NCBI GenBank assembly: GCA_023249635.1
Contig: JAHFCH010000009.1
Span: 13,717-69,350, forward strand
Direction: 5' to 3'
Source of the DNA: Fibrobacterota bacterium
GTDB taxonomy: Bacteria > Fibrobacterota > Fibrobacteria > UBA11236
Length of the DNA stretch: 55,634 nt
In this document: positions 1 through 10,716 of the stretch, piece after piece
Layout: each line of letters opens with the position of its first letter
How positions within the stretch are numbered: position 1 is the first letter of the stretch
Translations under genes and position numbers: made by a program
The notes under the pieces: generated by a model
Database searches by the model: none
The model's input: the letters and a program-made list of their open reading frames with translations, nothing else
Told to the model about the DNA's origin: nothing

Positions 1-292
1 TGAGCTTGCGGTTCACGTCGAAGCGCTTGGCGGCTTCGATCAGGCCGATATTGCCTTCGTTGATGAGCTCGGGAAGCGAAAACCCCTGGTTCTTGTACAT
101 GAACGCCACGTTGATGACGAATTTCAGGTTGGAGCAGACCAGCTTGTTGATGGCGCGTTGGTCGCCGCTTTGGACCAGCATCAATACGGCGGTTTCTTCG
201 CCCTTCTTCAGCAGTGGGTACTTGGCGATGTCCTTGATATATTGATAATAGAGTCCGGCGCCATCCCAAGCTTCGATTGACTGATGAGTCAT
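1..292 (-). CDS. RNA polymerase sigma-70 family factor, N-terminal part (runs off the window)
   Basis: Ninety-seven codons are visible from an ATG at 292 on the minus strand; the gene continues beyond position 1. The translation has a short region 1.2 (around residues 9-25, 'GLYYQYIKDIAKYPLL') followed by region 2.1/2.2 with the hallmark 'LPELINEGNIGLIEAAKRF'. There is no long acidic region 1.1, as in the short primary sigma factors of Bacteroidetes-type bacteria. It would direct core RNA polymerase to promoters. Primary (RpoD) or general-stress sigma cannot be decided because regions 2.4 and 4 lie outside the window. It is divergent from tex, with a 230-base spacer in which I see no further gene. 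Confidence 0.88.
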   Translation of the reverse strand, partial: MTHQSIEAWDGAGLYYQYIKDIAKYPLLKKGEETAVLMLVQSGDQRAINKLVCSNLKFVINVAFMYKNQGFSLPELINEGNIGLIEAAKRFDVNRKL

Positions 293-522
293 GACATACT
301 TCCCTGTTGAGTTCCTGTATCAATAATACCCCCGGCCCATTCGGTCTTTGTCACGGTTGTGTCATAGGCGGGTACTTGTTTAAACAGCCATTTTTTCGCG
401 AATTTCCCCGAATTTAAGCGGTTTCCCCCTGGAAATCGCCGGAATGTGATGCATTCCGTGCCGGGCTGCAAATTCCTACTTTTCCCATCCCCACAGAGTC
501 TTTTCCAAGCCAGGAGTCGCAC

Positions 523-2931
<2,409 letters not shown>

Positions 2932-2947
2932 GCCAGAGCGCCGCGAT

Positions 2948-2968
2948 GCGGTCGCTGAAAGCGACCGC
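2948..2968. other. Short perfect hairpin after tex
   Basis: An 8-bp perfect stem (2948-2955 with 2961-2968, loop TGAAA) lies 17 bases after the tex stop. There is no T-run. It may protect the 3' end or act together with the terminator just downstream. Confidence 0.5.
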
Positions 2969-2983
2969 CCGGATCAAGTAAGC

Positions 2984-3018
2984 AGAAGGGCCGCGGGATA
3001 TCCTCCCGCGGCCCTTCT
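2984..3018. terminator. Bidirectional terminator between convergent genes
   Basis: A 15-bp perfect inverted repeat (2984-2998 and 3004-3018) with loop TATCC sits exactly between the stop of tex and the stop of the minus-strand gene ending at 3023. The stem is GC-rich with A/T at its base, so it can serve both directions. Confidence 0.85.
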
Positions 3019-3022
3019 CATT

Positions 3023-3655
3023 TCAAAACCGATAGGTGAGAAGCATCCCGGGTCCCGTGCCTTCGGGAGTGAAGTACAGGGACGGTTGCACGGCTACCCG
3101 GGAATGCGATGCCGCGACCGCGCGGCCCTCTTCGGCGTAGCGGCTGAACTTGGCCAACGCTACGACATCGCAACCGGCACCCGCCACCACCAGCATCATT
3201 CCGCCGAATACCTCACCGGGGCTTCCCCCATGATCCAAGGTCGCGATGCCCGGCAAACCGGCCGCGACCAAGGCCGTTCCGGTTATCCACCATCCCCATC
3301 CACGCGGATCTGGCTTATAACCGGGGTCGAGGGCTGAAGCGGATCGGTTGACCATGGAAGCGCCGATTCCCGCCAGGGGGACTCCCAGCGTGAAAGCCGC
3401 AAGACCCGCAATGCGGGGGCCGGGATAATACCCGAGTACGGCGATCCCGAGCCCGCCATAGGCCATGACTTTGCCGGCAGTCACCAGGTGGGCTCCCGCG
3501 GCGTCCTGCCTTGCCGACCGGGGTTCGCCTCCCATCCGGGTCGAATCGGCGGTGGCGGCCCGGGAGGTCGCGGCAGCTTCCAGGGCACGCTGGGACTGGG
3601 TCCAAGCGGTTGCCGAAAAAATGCCGAGAACCAGGGCAAAACGAGAAATCGTCAT
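3023..3655 (-). CDS. Uncharacterised signal-peptide-bearing membrane protein
   Basis: I do not recognise the family of this 210-residue product. It begins with a signal-like segment ('RFALVLGIFSATAW') followed by an Ala-rich linker. Two or three hydrophobic, Gly-rich stretches follow (about residues 60-105 and 125-170), and the last strand ends in 'MLLTYRF', a terminal aromatic typical of outer-membrane or membrane-associated proteins of this phylum. The ATG at 3655 has AGGAG six bases upstream on the minus strand. It is monocistronic, convergent with tex, and divergent from the tRNA gene. Confidence 0.75.
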   Translation of the reverse strand: MTISRFALVLGIFSATAWTQSQRALEAAATSRAATADSTRMGGEPRSARQDAAGAHLVTAGKVMAYGGLGIAVLGYYPGPRIAGLAAFTLGVPLAGIGASMVNRSASALDPGYKPDPRGWGWWITGTALVAAGLPGIATLDHGGSPGEVFGGMMLVVAGAGCDVVALAKFSRYAEEGRAVAASHSRVAVQPSLYFTPEGTGPGMLLTYRF

Positions 3656-3755
3656 GATACTCCTGGAAAAGGATACCCATTCGACGCATGGCCGGGGCGC
3701 TTGGGAAAGGGGTTTTTTTATTAGATTACCCTGTCCATTCGGCCTCAGGATATGG

Positions 3756-3832
3756 GGCGGGTTAGCTCAGTTGGTTAGAGCAGAGGAATCATAATCCTCG
3801 TGTCCGGGGTTCAAATCCCTGACCCGCTACCA
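3756..3832 (+). tRNA. tRNA-Met (anticodon CAU), CCA encoded
   Basis: A complete cloverleaf can be drawn. The acceptor 3756-3762 pairs with 3822-3828 (with a terminal G-U pair), the D stem is GCTC/GAGC, the anticodon stem is GAGGA/TCCTC around a seven-base loop with CAT, the T stem holds TTCAAAT, and CCA is genome-encoded at 3830-3832. CAU can belong to elongator Met, initiator Met or lysidine-modified Ile2. The G1-U72 end and the GGCGG...CCGCT acceptor resemble elongator tRNA-Met of several phyla, so Met is preferred. Confidence 0.93.
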
Positions 3833-4043
3833 CTTCCTTTTCCTCCACCCTCCGTCACCAAGATCCCAAATTTCCTTTGTTGGGCCCTGAAACCGCTTTT
3901 TTCCGCCGTCGAATCGCCTCGAAGGTGCCTGGCGGACAACGGTTTCGCCGCCGTAACACCCAAGGCACCCGGCCGGATCCAGGCCGCCCCGATATATTGG
4001 GCAAGCCGCCTTGTGGAAGGGGCGGCGACAACTCGGGGGTAAC

Positions 4044-5891
4044 ATGTCGGTTGCGTCGCGGATTTTCCGTCGTCCCGCTTATGTTTTGTCTGCCATTGCC
4101 TTGGTGGCGGCGGCGCTGGCCCGGCCCCTCTCCGCGGCCCCTTCCTTCGGCGAAATCGAACGCATGGAGCAGCCGGACGGCAGCCAGGTGGACGTGCGCA
4201 CCTTCGGCGATGAATTCTATCTGCGCGTGGAAGGCCTGGACGGCTACACGCTGGTACGCGATCCCAAGACACTCTACATCTGCTACGCCGCGCTGAACGC
4301 GGACGGAAGCGCTTGGCTCTCGACCGGCGTGGCGTACCAAGGCGGGGTGGATAAGCCGGCGACGTCGCCTTCTTTCGCCGGGCCGGGCATGCGGCAAGGT
4401 TTGGATCTGAATCCCGCGGCGCGGGCGCGCCTGCGGGCGGCGGCGCGCGCGAGCTTAGGGCTGGATGGCGAGACCCAGGCAGGGCCGGGCGCCCTCGGCA
4501 AGATCGCCGTCGAGAACCAGCCGGTCGATTCCGTTGTGAAGGTGACCGGCGTGATCATCTTGGTGGATTTCCCGGATGTGAAATCGAATTTCAGCAAGGA
4601 TCAGATCGACAGCCTGGCCAATCAGCCCGGATATAGCTTGAACGGGAACAACGGTTCGGTGCGGGACTATTGGCTGGCCGTTTCCCACGGCAAGTACGAA
4701 TACCAGCTGACCGTCAGCGAATTCTACACGGCCAAGAACACCAAAGCTTATTACGACAGGGCCGGCGGCTACGCGGGCGGGCAGGAGTTGATCAAGGAAA
4801 CCGTGCAGGCCATGTATGCCCGAGGTTTCGATTTCACCAAGTTCACGACCAACTCCAATGGCTCGGTGCGCGGTCTGAATATCCTTTACGCGGGCGCATC
4901 GGGAAAGGTGTGGGGGCAGGGGATTTGGCCGCATCGCGCCAGCATCAGCACCGTGACGGTGGGCGCCGCCAAGGTGAGCGGATATATGATGACGAGCATC
5001 GGCACCACCGGCATGACCATCGGCACCTTCTGCCACGAATCGGGGCATCTGCTGTTCGGATGGCCGGACCTGTACGATTACGACAGCGACTCGCGCGGCA
5101 CCGGCGGATATTGCCTGATGTCGGCGCAAGATTACAAGAACCCGCAACCGCCCAACGCCTGGTTCCGATCCGGGCAGGGCTGGGAGCAGTTGATCGATCT
5201 CAAGGCCGCGACCAATGGCCTGGTTTCCGTCCCTTCCAACGGGCGTGCCCTCTACAAGTACATGAACCCGTCCAATACCAAGGAGGGTTTCGTCATCGAG
5301 AACATCGCCAAAAAGGGCCGCTGGACGCGGCTGCCCGATGACGGTCTGCTGGTCTGGCACGTGGACGAAGGCGGCAACAATTCCTGGCAGGATCGTACCA
5401 GTGCCCGGCATTACCGCGTGTCGGTGGTGCAGGCCGACGGCAAATTCGATCTGGAACAGGACGTGAACGGCGGGGGCGCCAATGACCTTTTCCATTTCGG
5501 GAACAACGCCGCGCTCTCTTCCACCTCCATCCCCGACGACAAGTGGTGGAACGGATCGGTATCGGGACTGGACATCTACAATGTCAGCCCGGTGAAAGAC
5601 ACCATGACCTTCCAGCTGCGGGGGGTGCCGGTGAGCGTGGCGGGGGATCTTCCCGCCCGCGCCGGCATGCTGGTTTCGGGCCGCAGGGCGCGCCTGGATC
5701 TGGCCCGGCCCGGTCACGTGCGTGTTACTGCGGCGTTCCCCGACGGCCGCAGGAAGGTGGTCGCAGACCGGCCGATGGAGGCTGGCGCCAACCTATTCGA
5801 TCTGAGGGCCTTGCCGGCCGGGGCCTACACCCTCATCGCCGACGGCGAGGGTTTCCGCAGCGCCGCCGCCGCGGTCCTGCTCGAGCCCTAG
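4044..5891 (+). CDS. Secreted M6 family zinc metalloprotease with C-terminal sorting-like domain
   Basis: The 615-residue protein starts at ATG 4044; an in-frame TTG at 4011 exists, but 4044 gives a proper signal peptide ('AALARPLSAAPSF' cleavage region). It contains the M6 (immune-inhibitor-A-like) peptidase domain with an intact HExxH at residues 331-335 ('CHESGHLLFGWPDLYD') and the downstream M6 motifs 'FVIENIAKKG' and 'LLVWHVDEGG'. It should cleave extracellular proteins. The last 90 residues form a beta-rich domain ('RVTAAFPDGRRKVV', 'LPAGAYTLIADG') that looks like a type IX secretion sorting domain. A possible -10 box TATATT lies at 3992-3997. The gene at 45361 is a related protein without the zinc motif. 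Confidence 0.9.
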   Translation: MSVASRIFRRPAYVLSAIALVAAALARPLSAAPSFGEIERMEQPDGSQVDVRTFGDEFYLRVEGLDGYTLVRDPKTLYICYAALNADGSAWLSTGVAYQGGVDKPATSPSFAGPGMRQGLDLNPAARARLRAAARASLGLDGETQAGPGALGKIAVENQPVDSVVKVTGVIILVDFPDVKSNFSKDQIDSLANQPGYSLNGNNGSVRDYWLAVSHGKYEYQLTVSEFYTAKNTKAYYDRAGGYAGGQELIKETVQAMYARGFDFTKFTTNSNGSVRGLNILYAGASGKVWGQGIWPHRASISTVTVGAAKVSGYMMTSIGTTGMTIGTFCHESGHLLFGWPDLYDYDSDSRGTGGYCLMSAQDYKNPQPPNAWFRSGQGWEQLIDLKAATNGLVSVPSNGRALYKYMNPSNTKEGFVIENIAKKGRWTRLPDDGLLVWHVDEGGNNSWQDRTSARHYRVSVVQADGKFDLEQDVNGGGANDLFHFGNNAALSSTSIPDDKWWNGSVSGLDIYNVSPVKDTMTFQLRGVPVSVAGDLPARAGMLVSGRRARLDLARPGHVRVTAAFPDGRRKVVADRPMEAGANLFDLRALPAGAYTLIADGEGFRSAAAAVLLEP

Positions 5892-5892
5892 C

Positions 5893-6396
5893 TCAAGCGC
5901 CGAACTGGGACAGGTGATGTTCCAGATGCCGGCGCTGCAGCTTGATCCAATCCGGTTCCGAGAGCGGCCCGATCACGGGGCTGGAAATGCGCGGGTATCC
6001 CCCCGCGAAGAACCGCTCGGCCGCGGCCGCCAAGGCCTTCACGTCTTCCGCGAACTTGCCCGGCCTCATCCCATTGGTCGACATATCCCAAGCGGGATAG
6101 GTCGGGGTCTTCCCCTTGGGCCATGGCCCCGAGAGGACAATGAACTTCATGAAGGTGCGGCCCATGAGGCCGACCGGTTTGGGTTCGCCCGACCAGGTGG
6201 CCTCGAATTGCAGGCGGCAATGCACCACCATCTCGGCCACGGTCATCTTCCCGAAACGCGCCTTGGCATTGGGATCGATTTTGGCGATGCGCTCCGCCCA
6301 GCGGCGGCCTTCTTCCGAACTCATGGTTTTCCTTTCGCGGGCCGCGTCAGCCGCAGGGGTCACGGGGGCTGCAGGGGTGAGGGTTTGGGTGTTCAT
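5893..6396 (-). CDS. DUF1569 (DinB-superfamily) protein
   Basis: The 167-residue product (ATG 6396) shows DUF1569 signatures: 'FGKMTVAEMVVHC' early, 'PKGKTPTYPAWD' in the middle and the terminal 'PDWIKLQRRHLEHHLSQFG'. The conserved His residues would form the metal site of the DinB-like four-helix bundle; no substrate is known. The start overlaps the stop of the upstream ABM-like gene in an ATGA arrangement, so the two are probably translationally coupled. Its stop lies next to the convergent M6 protease gene. Confidence 0.85.
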   Translation of the reverse strand: MNTQTLTPAAPVTPAADAARERKTMSSEEGRRWAERIAKIDPNAKARFGKMTVAEMVVHCRLQFEATWSGEPKPVGLMGRTFMKFIVLSGPWPKGKTPTYPAWDMSTNGMRPGKFAEDVKALAAAAERFFAGGYPRISSPVIGPLSEPDWIKLQRRHLEHHLSQFGA

Positions 6397-6671
6397 CCCG
6401 CCACCGCATTCAGCAGCGGGTGGATCTTGGGGACGGGCGGTTGCACGCCGTTCTTGACCAGGATAGGCATGAGCGAACCGGCGAAGCGCTCCAGCTGGGC
6501 GGGTGAATCCCACACATCCACGACGACCATGCCGCCTTCGGCATCGGAAGCGAAGTGGTTGCGGCGGCCGTCCGGGGCCGTGAGCCCGGATTGATCCAGG
6601 TCCTTCATGACCTGGGCGTATTGGGGCTTGAACATGCCTTTGACTTCGAATACGACGATGATCTTTTCCAT
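6393..6671 (-). CDS. Small ferredoxin-like (ABM/Dabb-like) protein
   Basis: This 92-residue protein starts at ATG 6671 behind a strong AAGGAGG. Its layout ('KIIVVFEVKGMF', 'GGMVVVDVWDSPAQLERF', 'LMPILVKNG') matches small dimeric alpha/beta-barrel proteins of the antibiotic-monooxygenase-like fold. The family call is by pattern only; catalytic activity cannot be inferred. It is the first gene of a two-gene unit with the DUF1569 gene and lies downstream of a Crp-type regulator on the same strand. Confidence 0.65.
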   Translation of the reverse strand: MEKIIVVFEVKGMFKPQYAQVMKDLDQSGLTAPDGRRNHFASDAEGGMVVVDVWDSPAQLERFAGSLMPILVKNGVQPPVPKIHPLLNAVAG

Positions 6672-6762
6672 GGCATCCTCCTTGGTTATCTGTGCCTGGT
6701 AAGGAGAAGATACGCCGCGGGCCCTCCCGTTTTCATTCACCTGGGTTAACAATTCCGGCCGC

Positions 6763-7374
6763 TCAACCGATATCCGCATCCGGCCCCTCCACCGCCAGCT
6801 TTTTACGGATACGGCTGAGGGATTGGGGTTGGATGCCCAGGTAGGATGCGATGTAATGCTGGGGGATGCGTTGGAACAGGGACGGGGATTTCTTCACCAA
6901 CTGCAAATACTTTTCCTCGGCGGACATGGCTTGGAACTGGATGTAGCGATCGGTGATGGCGGCATAGGCCTTTTGCGTGGCGATGCGGAAGAACTTTTCC
7001 CAGCTGGGGCAACGCGAGCACAGCTCATCGAAAGTGCCGCGCTCCATGAGCAGTAGTTCCACATCGGTTAGGGCTTGCAAATTGTTGAGGCTGGCATGCC
7101 CATGGTTGAAGCTGCCCAAATCGCCGATCCACCAATTCTCCATGGCCAGATAGATGATGCGTTCCTCGGCATTGTTGTCCAGCAGGTAATAGCGCAGGCA
7201 ACCTTCGTTCACGAATCCGATGCGGGTACAGGCATGCCCCGCGGTGAAAAGGTGCTCCTTCTTGGCAAGGCGCGTGGGCTTTACATAACCGCAGAAGATT
7301 TCATACTCGGCGTCGTCCATGGGGGCGATACCGGCCATGGCGGCGCGCATCCGGGGCCAGAGCGGAGTGGACAT
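6763..7374 (-). CDS. Crp/Fnr family transcriptional regulator
   Basis: The 203-residue protein (ATG 7374) has an N-terminal cyclic-nucleotide-binding-like beta barrel ('KKEHLFTAGHACTRIGFVNE', residues about 37-110). A C-terminal helix-turn-helix ('RIPQHYIASYLGIQPQSLSR') resembles the Crp-like regulators common in Bacteroidetes-type bacteria. The Arg/Glu phosphate-binding signature of true cAMP-CRP is not evident, so the ligand is unknown. It precedes the ABM-like and DUF1569 genes by 91 bases on the same strand and may regulate them. Confidence 0.88.
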   Translation of the reverse strand: MSTPLWPRMRAAMAGIAPMDDAEYEIFCGYVKPTRLAKKEHLFTAGHACTRIGFVNEGCLRYYLLDNNAEERIIYLAMENWWIGDLGSFNHGHASLNNLQALTDVELLLMERGTFDELCSRCPSWEKFFRIATQKAYAAITDRYIQFQAMSAEEKYLQLVKKSPSLFQRIPQHYIASYLGIQPQSLSRIRKKLAVEGPDADIG

Positions 7375-7445
7375 GGGGAGGAAAAATACGCACATCCGTG
7401 CATGCGGTCACAGTCGCAGGTAGGAAAAATGTTGAGATTGGGGGC

Positions 7446-8000
7446 ATGAATCCGACATTGGAATCGTTGATTGTGGAAGTGCGAGGGCAGAAGGTTATCG
7501 TGGATGAAGACCTTGCGAATCTTTATGGTGTGGAAACAAAAGTGTTCAACCAAGCCATCAAACGGAACAAGATCAGATTTCCTGAGGAGTTCGCTTTTCA
7601 ACTCTCAAACGCGGAATTCAACAACTTGAAGTCACAAATTGTGACTTCAAGTTTGGAGCATGGCGAAAATGCTCAGGAAATCGGGTTTTGGGGCGGTAGG
7701 CGGAAACTTCCATGGGTATTTACAGAACATGGGGTACTCATGGCCGCAACAGTGCTTAAAAGCGATCAAGCCGTACAAATGAGCCTGTTCCTGGTCCGCG
7801 CCTTCGTCCGGCTTCGTGAACAGATGTCCGCCAACCACGCCATCCTGACGCGCCTGCTCGAGATCGACAAGCAATTAATGCAGCACGACGGCTCTCTGCG
7901 GGATCTTTACCGAAAGCTGATGCCGCTTTTGAACCCTGAAACGGAAAAGGCGCCCGATAAGGGACGCCTTGGATTCCAAAAGGATGGCGCGAAAACCTAG
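7446..8000 (+). CDS. ORF6N domain DNA-binding protein
   Basis: The 184-residue product carries an ORF6N domain: 'VRGQKVIVDEDLANLYGVET' at the N-terminus, then 'IRFPEEFAFQLS', 'LKSQIVTSS' and 'PWVFTEHGVLMAATVL'. ORF6N proteins are typical of phages and integrated elements, often as antirepressor-like or KilA-N partners. Base use is more AT-rich than the neighbours, which suggests horizontal origin, but no integrase or att site is seen. The start at 7446 was chosen because family members begin shortly before the IIVEVRG-like strand. The stop shares the palindrome CTAG with the stop of the convergent fabV. Confidence 0.88.
   Translation: MNPTLESLIVEVRGQKVIVDEDLANLYGVETKVFNQAIKRNKIRFPEEFAFQLSNAEFNNLKSQIVTSSLEHGENAQEIGFWGGRRKLPWVFTEHGVLMAATVLKSDQAVQMSLFLVRAFVRLREQMSANHAILTRLLEIDKQLMQHDGSLRDLYRKLMPLLNPETEKAPDKGRLGFQKDGAKT
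7623..7653. repeat. 31-bp near-perfect palindrome inside the ORF6N gene
   Basis: Arms of 15 bases (7623-7637 and 7639-7653) are exact reverse complements around one central A. The palindrome encodes the conserved 'LKSQIVTSSL' region of the ORF6N domain, so coding constraint may explain part but probably not all of the symmetry. Confidence 0.7.
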
Positions 8001-9172
8001 ATGGCCGAGTCGGGCACGTCGGCGGCGTAGTCCACGCCCGCAATCCCGAAGCCGTAGAGGCGATGGAAGTCGCCGCGGTAGCCGGCGATGTCGGACTGGC
8101 CGTTGCCGTTCTCGGTAGTCACCGTCTGCCACAGGGCGTCGACTTCCTTCTGCACGTCTTCGCGCAGTTCCCAGTCGTCCATGCGGATGCGGCCCTTTTC
8201 GTCTACGGGCACGGGCACTCCGGCGAAGAGCTTGGTGCGGAACAGGCGATCCATCTGCTCGGGGCAGCCTTCGTGGATGCCCTTGGCCTTCATCACCTTG
8301 TACAGAATGCTGATGTAGAGCGGCATGAAGGGGATGGCCGAGCTGGCCTGGGTGACCAGGGCCTTGTTGACTGAGATGAAGGCGCGGCCGCCGATGGCCT
8401 TGAAGCGCGCGTCCAGCTTGAGCGCGGTGTTCTCCAGGTGGTCCTTGGCATTGCCGATGGTGCCGTTGCGGTACACGGGCTGGGTGACCATGGGGCCGAT
8501 GTAGGAGTAAGCCATGCAAATACACCCGGGGGCGAGCAGCTTTTCCTTCTCCAGCAGATCCACCCAGAGTTCCCAATCGTCGCCGCCCATGACACCGGCT
8601 GTATGACGCACTTCCTCTTCGGTCGCGGCATCGAGCGTCACCTGCGATACGGCGCCGGTGTTGAAGTCCAGCGTCTTATTGGTGTAGGACTTGCCGATGG
8701 GCTTGAGGCACGACTTGTAGACTTCGCCGGTCTTGGGATCGGTGCGGCGGGGGGCGGCCACGGAGTAGACGATCAGGTCGACCGGCCCCATCTCCTTGAG
8801 CAGGGCTACGGCCTGGGCCTTGATGTCGTCGGAAAACGCGTCGCCGTTGAGGCTCTTGGCCCACAGGCCCGCCTTATGGGCTTCGCGTTCGAAGGCCTGG
8901 GTCTGGTACCAGCCGGGCGAGGCGGTGCGGCCTTTTTCCGAGGGGCGCTCGAAGGCCAGCCCCAGGGTCGCGGCGCCGCTACCGAAAGCGGCGGCGATGC
9001 GGGAGGAAAGGCCGAAGCCGGTGGAGGACCCTATGATGAGGGCCTTTTTCGGGCCTTTCGGGATGGAGCCCTTGGATTTCACGTAGTTGATTTGTTCCCG
9101 CACTCCGGCCTCGCAGCCAATAGGATGGGAGGTGGTGCAGAGAAAGCCGCGGATTTTCGGTTCGATGATCAT
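7997..9172 (-). CDS. fabV: Trans-2-enoyl-ACP/CoA reductase FabV
   Basis: The 391-residue protein (ATG 9172) is a FabV-type NADH-dependent enoyl reductase, which carries out the last reduction of fatty-acid elongation and is typically insensitive to triclosan. Evidence is the N-terminal 'MIIEPKIRGFLCTTSHP', the dinucleotide motif 'IGSSTGFGLSSRIAAAFG', and the catalytic Tyr-x8-Lys segment within 'YSYIGPMVTQPVYRNG' and 'GNAKDHLE'. The C-terminus 'RLYGFGIAGVDY' is also family-typical. The ribosome-binding site is weak. It is divergent from dnaN, and the spacer contains a perfect 17-bp inverted repeat. Confidence 0.95.
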   Translation of the reverse strand: MIIEPKIRGFLCTTSHPIGCEAGVREQINYVKSKGSIPKGPKKALIIGSSTGFGLSSRIAAAFGSGAATLGLAFERPSEKGRTASPGWYQTQAFEREAHKAGLWAKSLNGDAFSDDIKAQAVALLKEMGPVDLIVYSVAAPRRTDPKTGEVYKSCLKPIGKSYTNKTLDFNTGAVSQVTLDAATEEEVRHTAGVMGGDDWELWVDLLEKEKLLAPGCICMAYSYIGPMVTQPVYRNGTIGNAKDHLENTALKLDARFKAIGGRAFISVNKALVTQASSAIPFMPLYISILYKVMKAKGIHEGCPEQMDRLFRTKLFAGVPVPVDEKGRIRMDDWELREDVQKEVDALWQTVTTENGNGQSDIAGYRGDFHRLYGFGIAGVDYAADVPDSAI

Positions 9173-9271
9173 AGGAGTCCCCAAAAAGTAGCTCTGGGGG
9201 AGGGGTTTTCCAACGCGGGGCACGGGGACACCGGTCAGGTTGGGGAAAAGAGATGCTCAGCCCTGGGCCGA

Positions 9272-9312
9272 AGCGCCAATGAAGCTTCGAAAAATGAAGC
9301 TTCATTGGCGCT
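9272..9312. repeat. Perfect 17-bp inverted repeat in the fabV-dnaN spacer
   Basis: Arms 9272-9288 and 9296-9312 are exact reverse complements around GAAAAAT. Neither side is followed by a T-run, so it is not a normal intrinsic terminator. The rest of the 286-base spacer shows no ORF worth calling. The element could be an operator, a cruciform or a member of a dispersed palindrome family. Confidence 0.8.
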
Positions 9313-9458
9313 CCACGGGGCCTGGGGCGGGGCGCGCAGGCCGGCAGGGCAGCGGAAGCGCGGGTGCGCTAGTGCCGCGCCAAAGACTATCTTTCACCCG
9401 TCCGCCTTTATTCCATCAGGGTGGCCGCGGGCGCGGAATGCGCCTTGGAAGGGTCGCA

Positions 9459-10577
9459 ATGAAGTTCGAAGCCAACAAACCGGTATTCCTCGATGCCCTG
9501 CAGATGGCCGGCAATGCGTCGCCTACCAAGACCACCTTGCAGATCCTGTACAATCTGCTGCTGAAGTTGGAAGGCAATACCCTGGAGATCCGCGCGACGG
9601 ATCTGGACATGACCATCGTGCTGCGCTTGCAGGTCGAAGGCCATGAGGACGGCGAGATCGTGATCAATTCCAAGAAGCTCTTGGAAGTGGTCAAGGAACT
9701 CCCCGATTTCCCCGTGATCGTTTCGGTGGATGAATACATCGTGACCATCAAGTCCGAGTCGGGCTTCCAGTGCAACTTGACCGGCTTCGACGCCAGCGAA
9801 TACCCGGCCTTGCCGGACCTGGGCACCGCCAAATCCTTTGCGGTGCCGCTCAAGGACCTGCGCTTCCTTTCCGAGAAGACCACCTTCGCCGTGTCGGCCG
9901 ACTACAGCCGCATGAGCCTGACGGGCGCCTTCTGCGAATTCAAATTGGATACCCTGCAAATGGTGGCCACGGACGGCCATCGCCTGGGCAAAGCCTTCAC
10001 GGCCGCGCCCGGCCTGCATGTACAGCCAGGCGTGATATTGCCGCCCAAGGCCCTGGGCCAGGTGCTGCGCATGTCCGAGGACGCGGAGCAATCCATCCAG
10101 GTCGAAATCGGCCCGGCCAACGCGCGCTTCTCCACCGACACCATCGTGATCTTTACCAAGCTCATCGAAGGCCCATACCCGAATTACGAGAACGTGATTC
10201 CCAAGGACTTCACCAAGAAGATGAAGGCCAACCGCGAGCATCTCGGTTCGGTCATCCGCCGCGTGGCCACCATGGCCAACGCCAAGACCAAGCTGGTGGT
10301 ATTCGGGTTCCAGGATCGCCAACTCGCGCTCTCGGCCAAGAACCAGGACCTGGGCGGCGACTCGGAAGAATCCCTACCGGTGGAGTATACTGGCGACCAG
10401 GTGGAAGTGGGCATCAACGCCAACTACGTGCTGGAAGTGTTCCGGCTTATCCACACCGAAGAAGTGCAGTTCAAGTTCAACAATCCGCTCGGCGCCATTA
10501 TCGTGGAGCCGGTGATGGAAAAGCCGAACTACTTCTTTATCGTTATGCCGCTGCGTATCCTGAAAGACGGGCAGTAG
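9459..10577 (+). CDS. dnaN: DNA polymerase III sliding clamp (beta subunit)
   Basis: The 372-residue product has the three-domain beta-clamp layout: 'MKFEANKPVFLDALQMAGNA' at the start, 'NTLEIRATDLDMTIVLRL' in domain 1, 'LQMVATDGHRLGKAF' in domain 2, 'EGPYPNYENVIPK' before domain 3, and the terminal 'IVMPLRIL'. It tethers the replicative polymerase to DNA. ATG 9459 has GGAAGGG at 9447-9453. dnaA is not next door and recF lies 14 kb downstream rather than adjacent. Confidence 0.97.
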   Translation: MKFEANKPVFLDALQMAGNASPTKTTLQILYNLLLKLEGNTLEIRATDLDMTIVLRLQVEGHEDGEIVINSKKLLEVVKELPDFPVIVSVDEYIVTIKSESGFQCNLTGFDASEYPALPDLGTAKSFAVPLKDLRFLSEKTTFAVSADYSRMSLTGAFCEFKLDTLQMVATDGHRLGKAFTAAPGLHVQPGVILPPKALGQVLRMSEDAEQSIQVEIGPANARFSTDTIVIFTKLIEGPYPNYENVIPKDFTKKMKANREHLGSVIRRVATMANAKTKLVVFGFQDRQLALSAKNQDLGGDSEESLPVEYTGDQVEVGINANYVLEVFRLIHTEEVQFKFNNPLGAIIVEPVMEKPNYFFIVMPLRILKDGQ

Positions 10578-10593
10578 CCGAACAACGTGGGCC

Positions 10594-10643
10594 GGCCCGT
10601 CCACGGGCAATAAACCCACGCCATTGACCGGGCCCGTCCACGG
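10594..10643. repeat. Pair of 13-bp direct repeats, each partly palindromic
   Basis: GGCCCGTCCACGG occurs at 10594-10606 and 10631-10643, 37 bases apart, shortly after the dnaN stop. Each copy contains the self-complementary CCGTCCACGG core. The pair may form the dnaN 3' structure or be a binding site; no T-run follows. Confidence 0.5.
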
Positions 10644-10716
10644 CCCCACCCCGTTTCGCCATACCGCGGTAGCCGCGGCGGATTGTCCGCGCTGGGCGCG
10701 AACGGGCGCCGCCCGG

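Noticed and set aside
289-522. 77-codon minus-strand frame between the sigma factor and tex
   Set aside because: It contains the sigma-factor promoter region, has no ribosome-binding site or motif, and overlaps the sigma start.
3756-3832. tRNA-Ile2 (CAU, lysidine)
   Set aside because: The acceptor end and body fit elongator tRNA-Met better, although the anticodon alone cannot exclude Ile2.
7446-8000. Intact prophage around the ORF6N gene
   Set aside because: No integrase, terminase, structural gene or att repeat accompanies it; it looks like a lone transferred gene.
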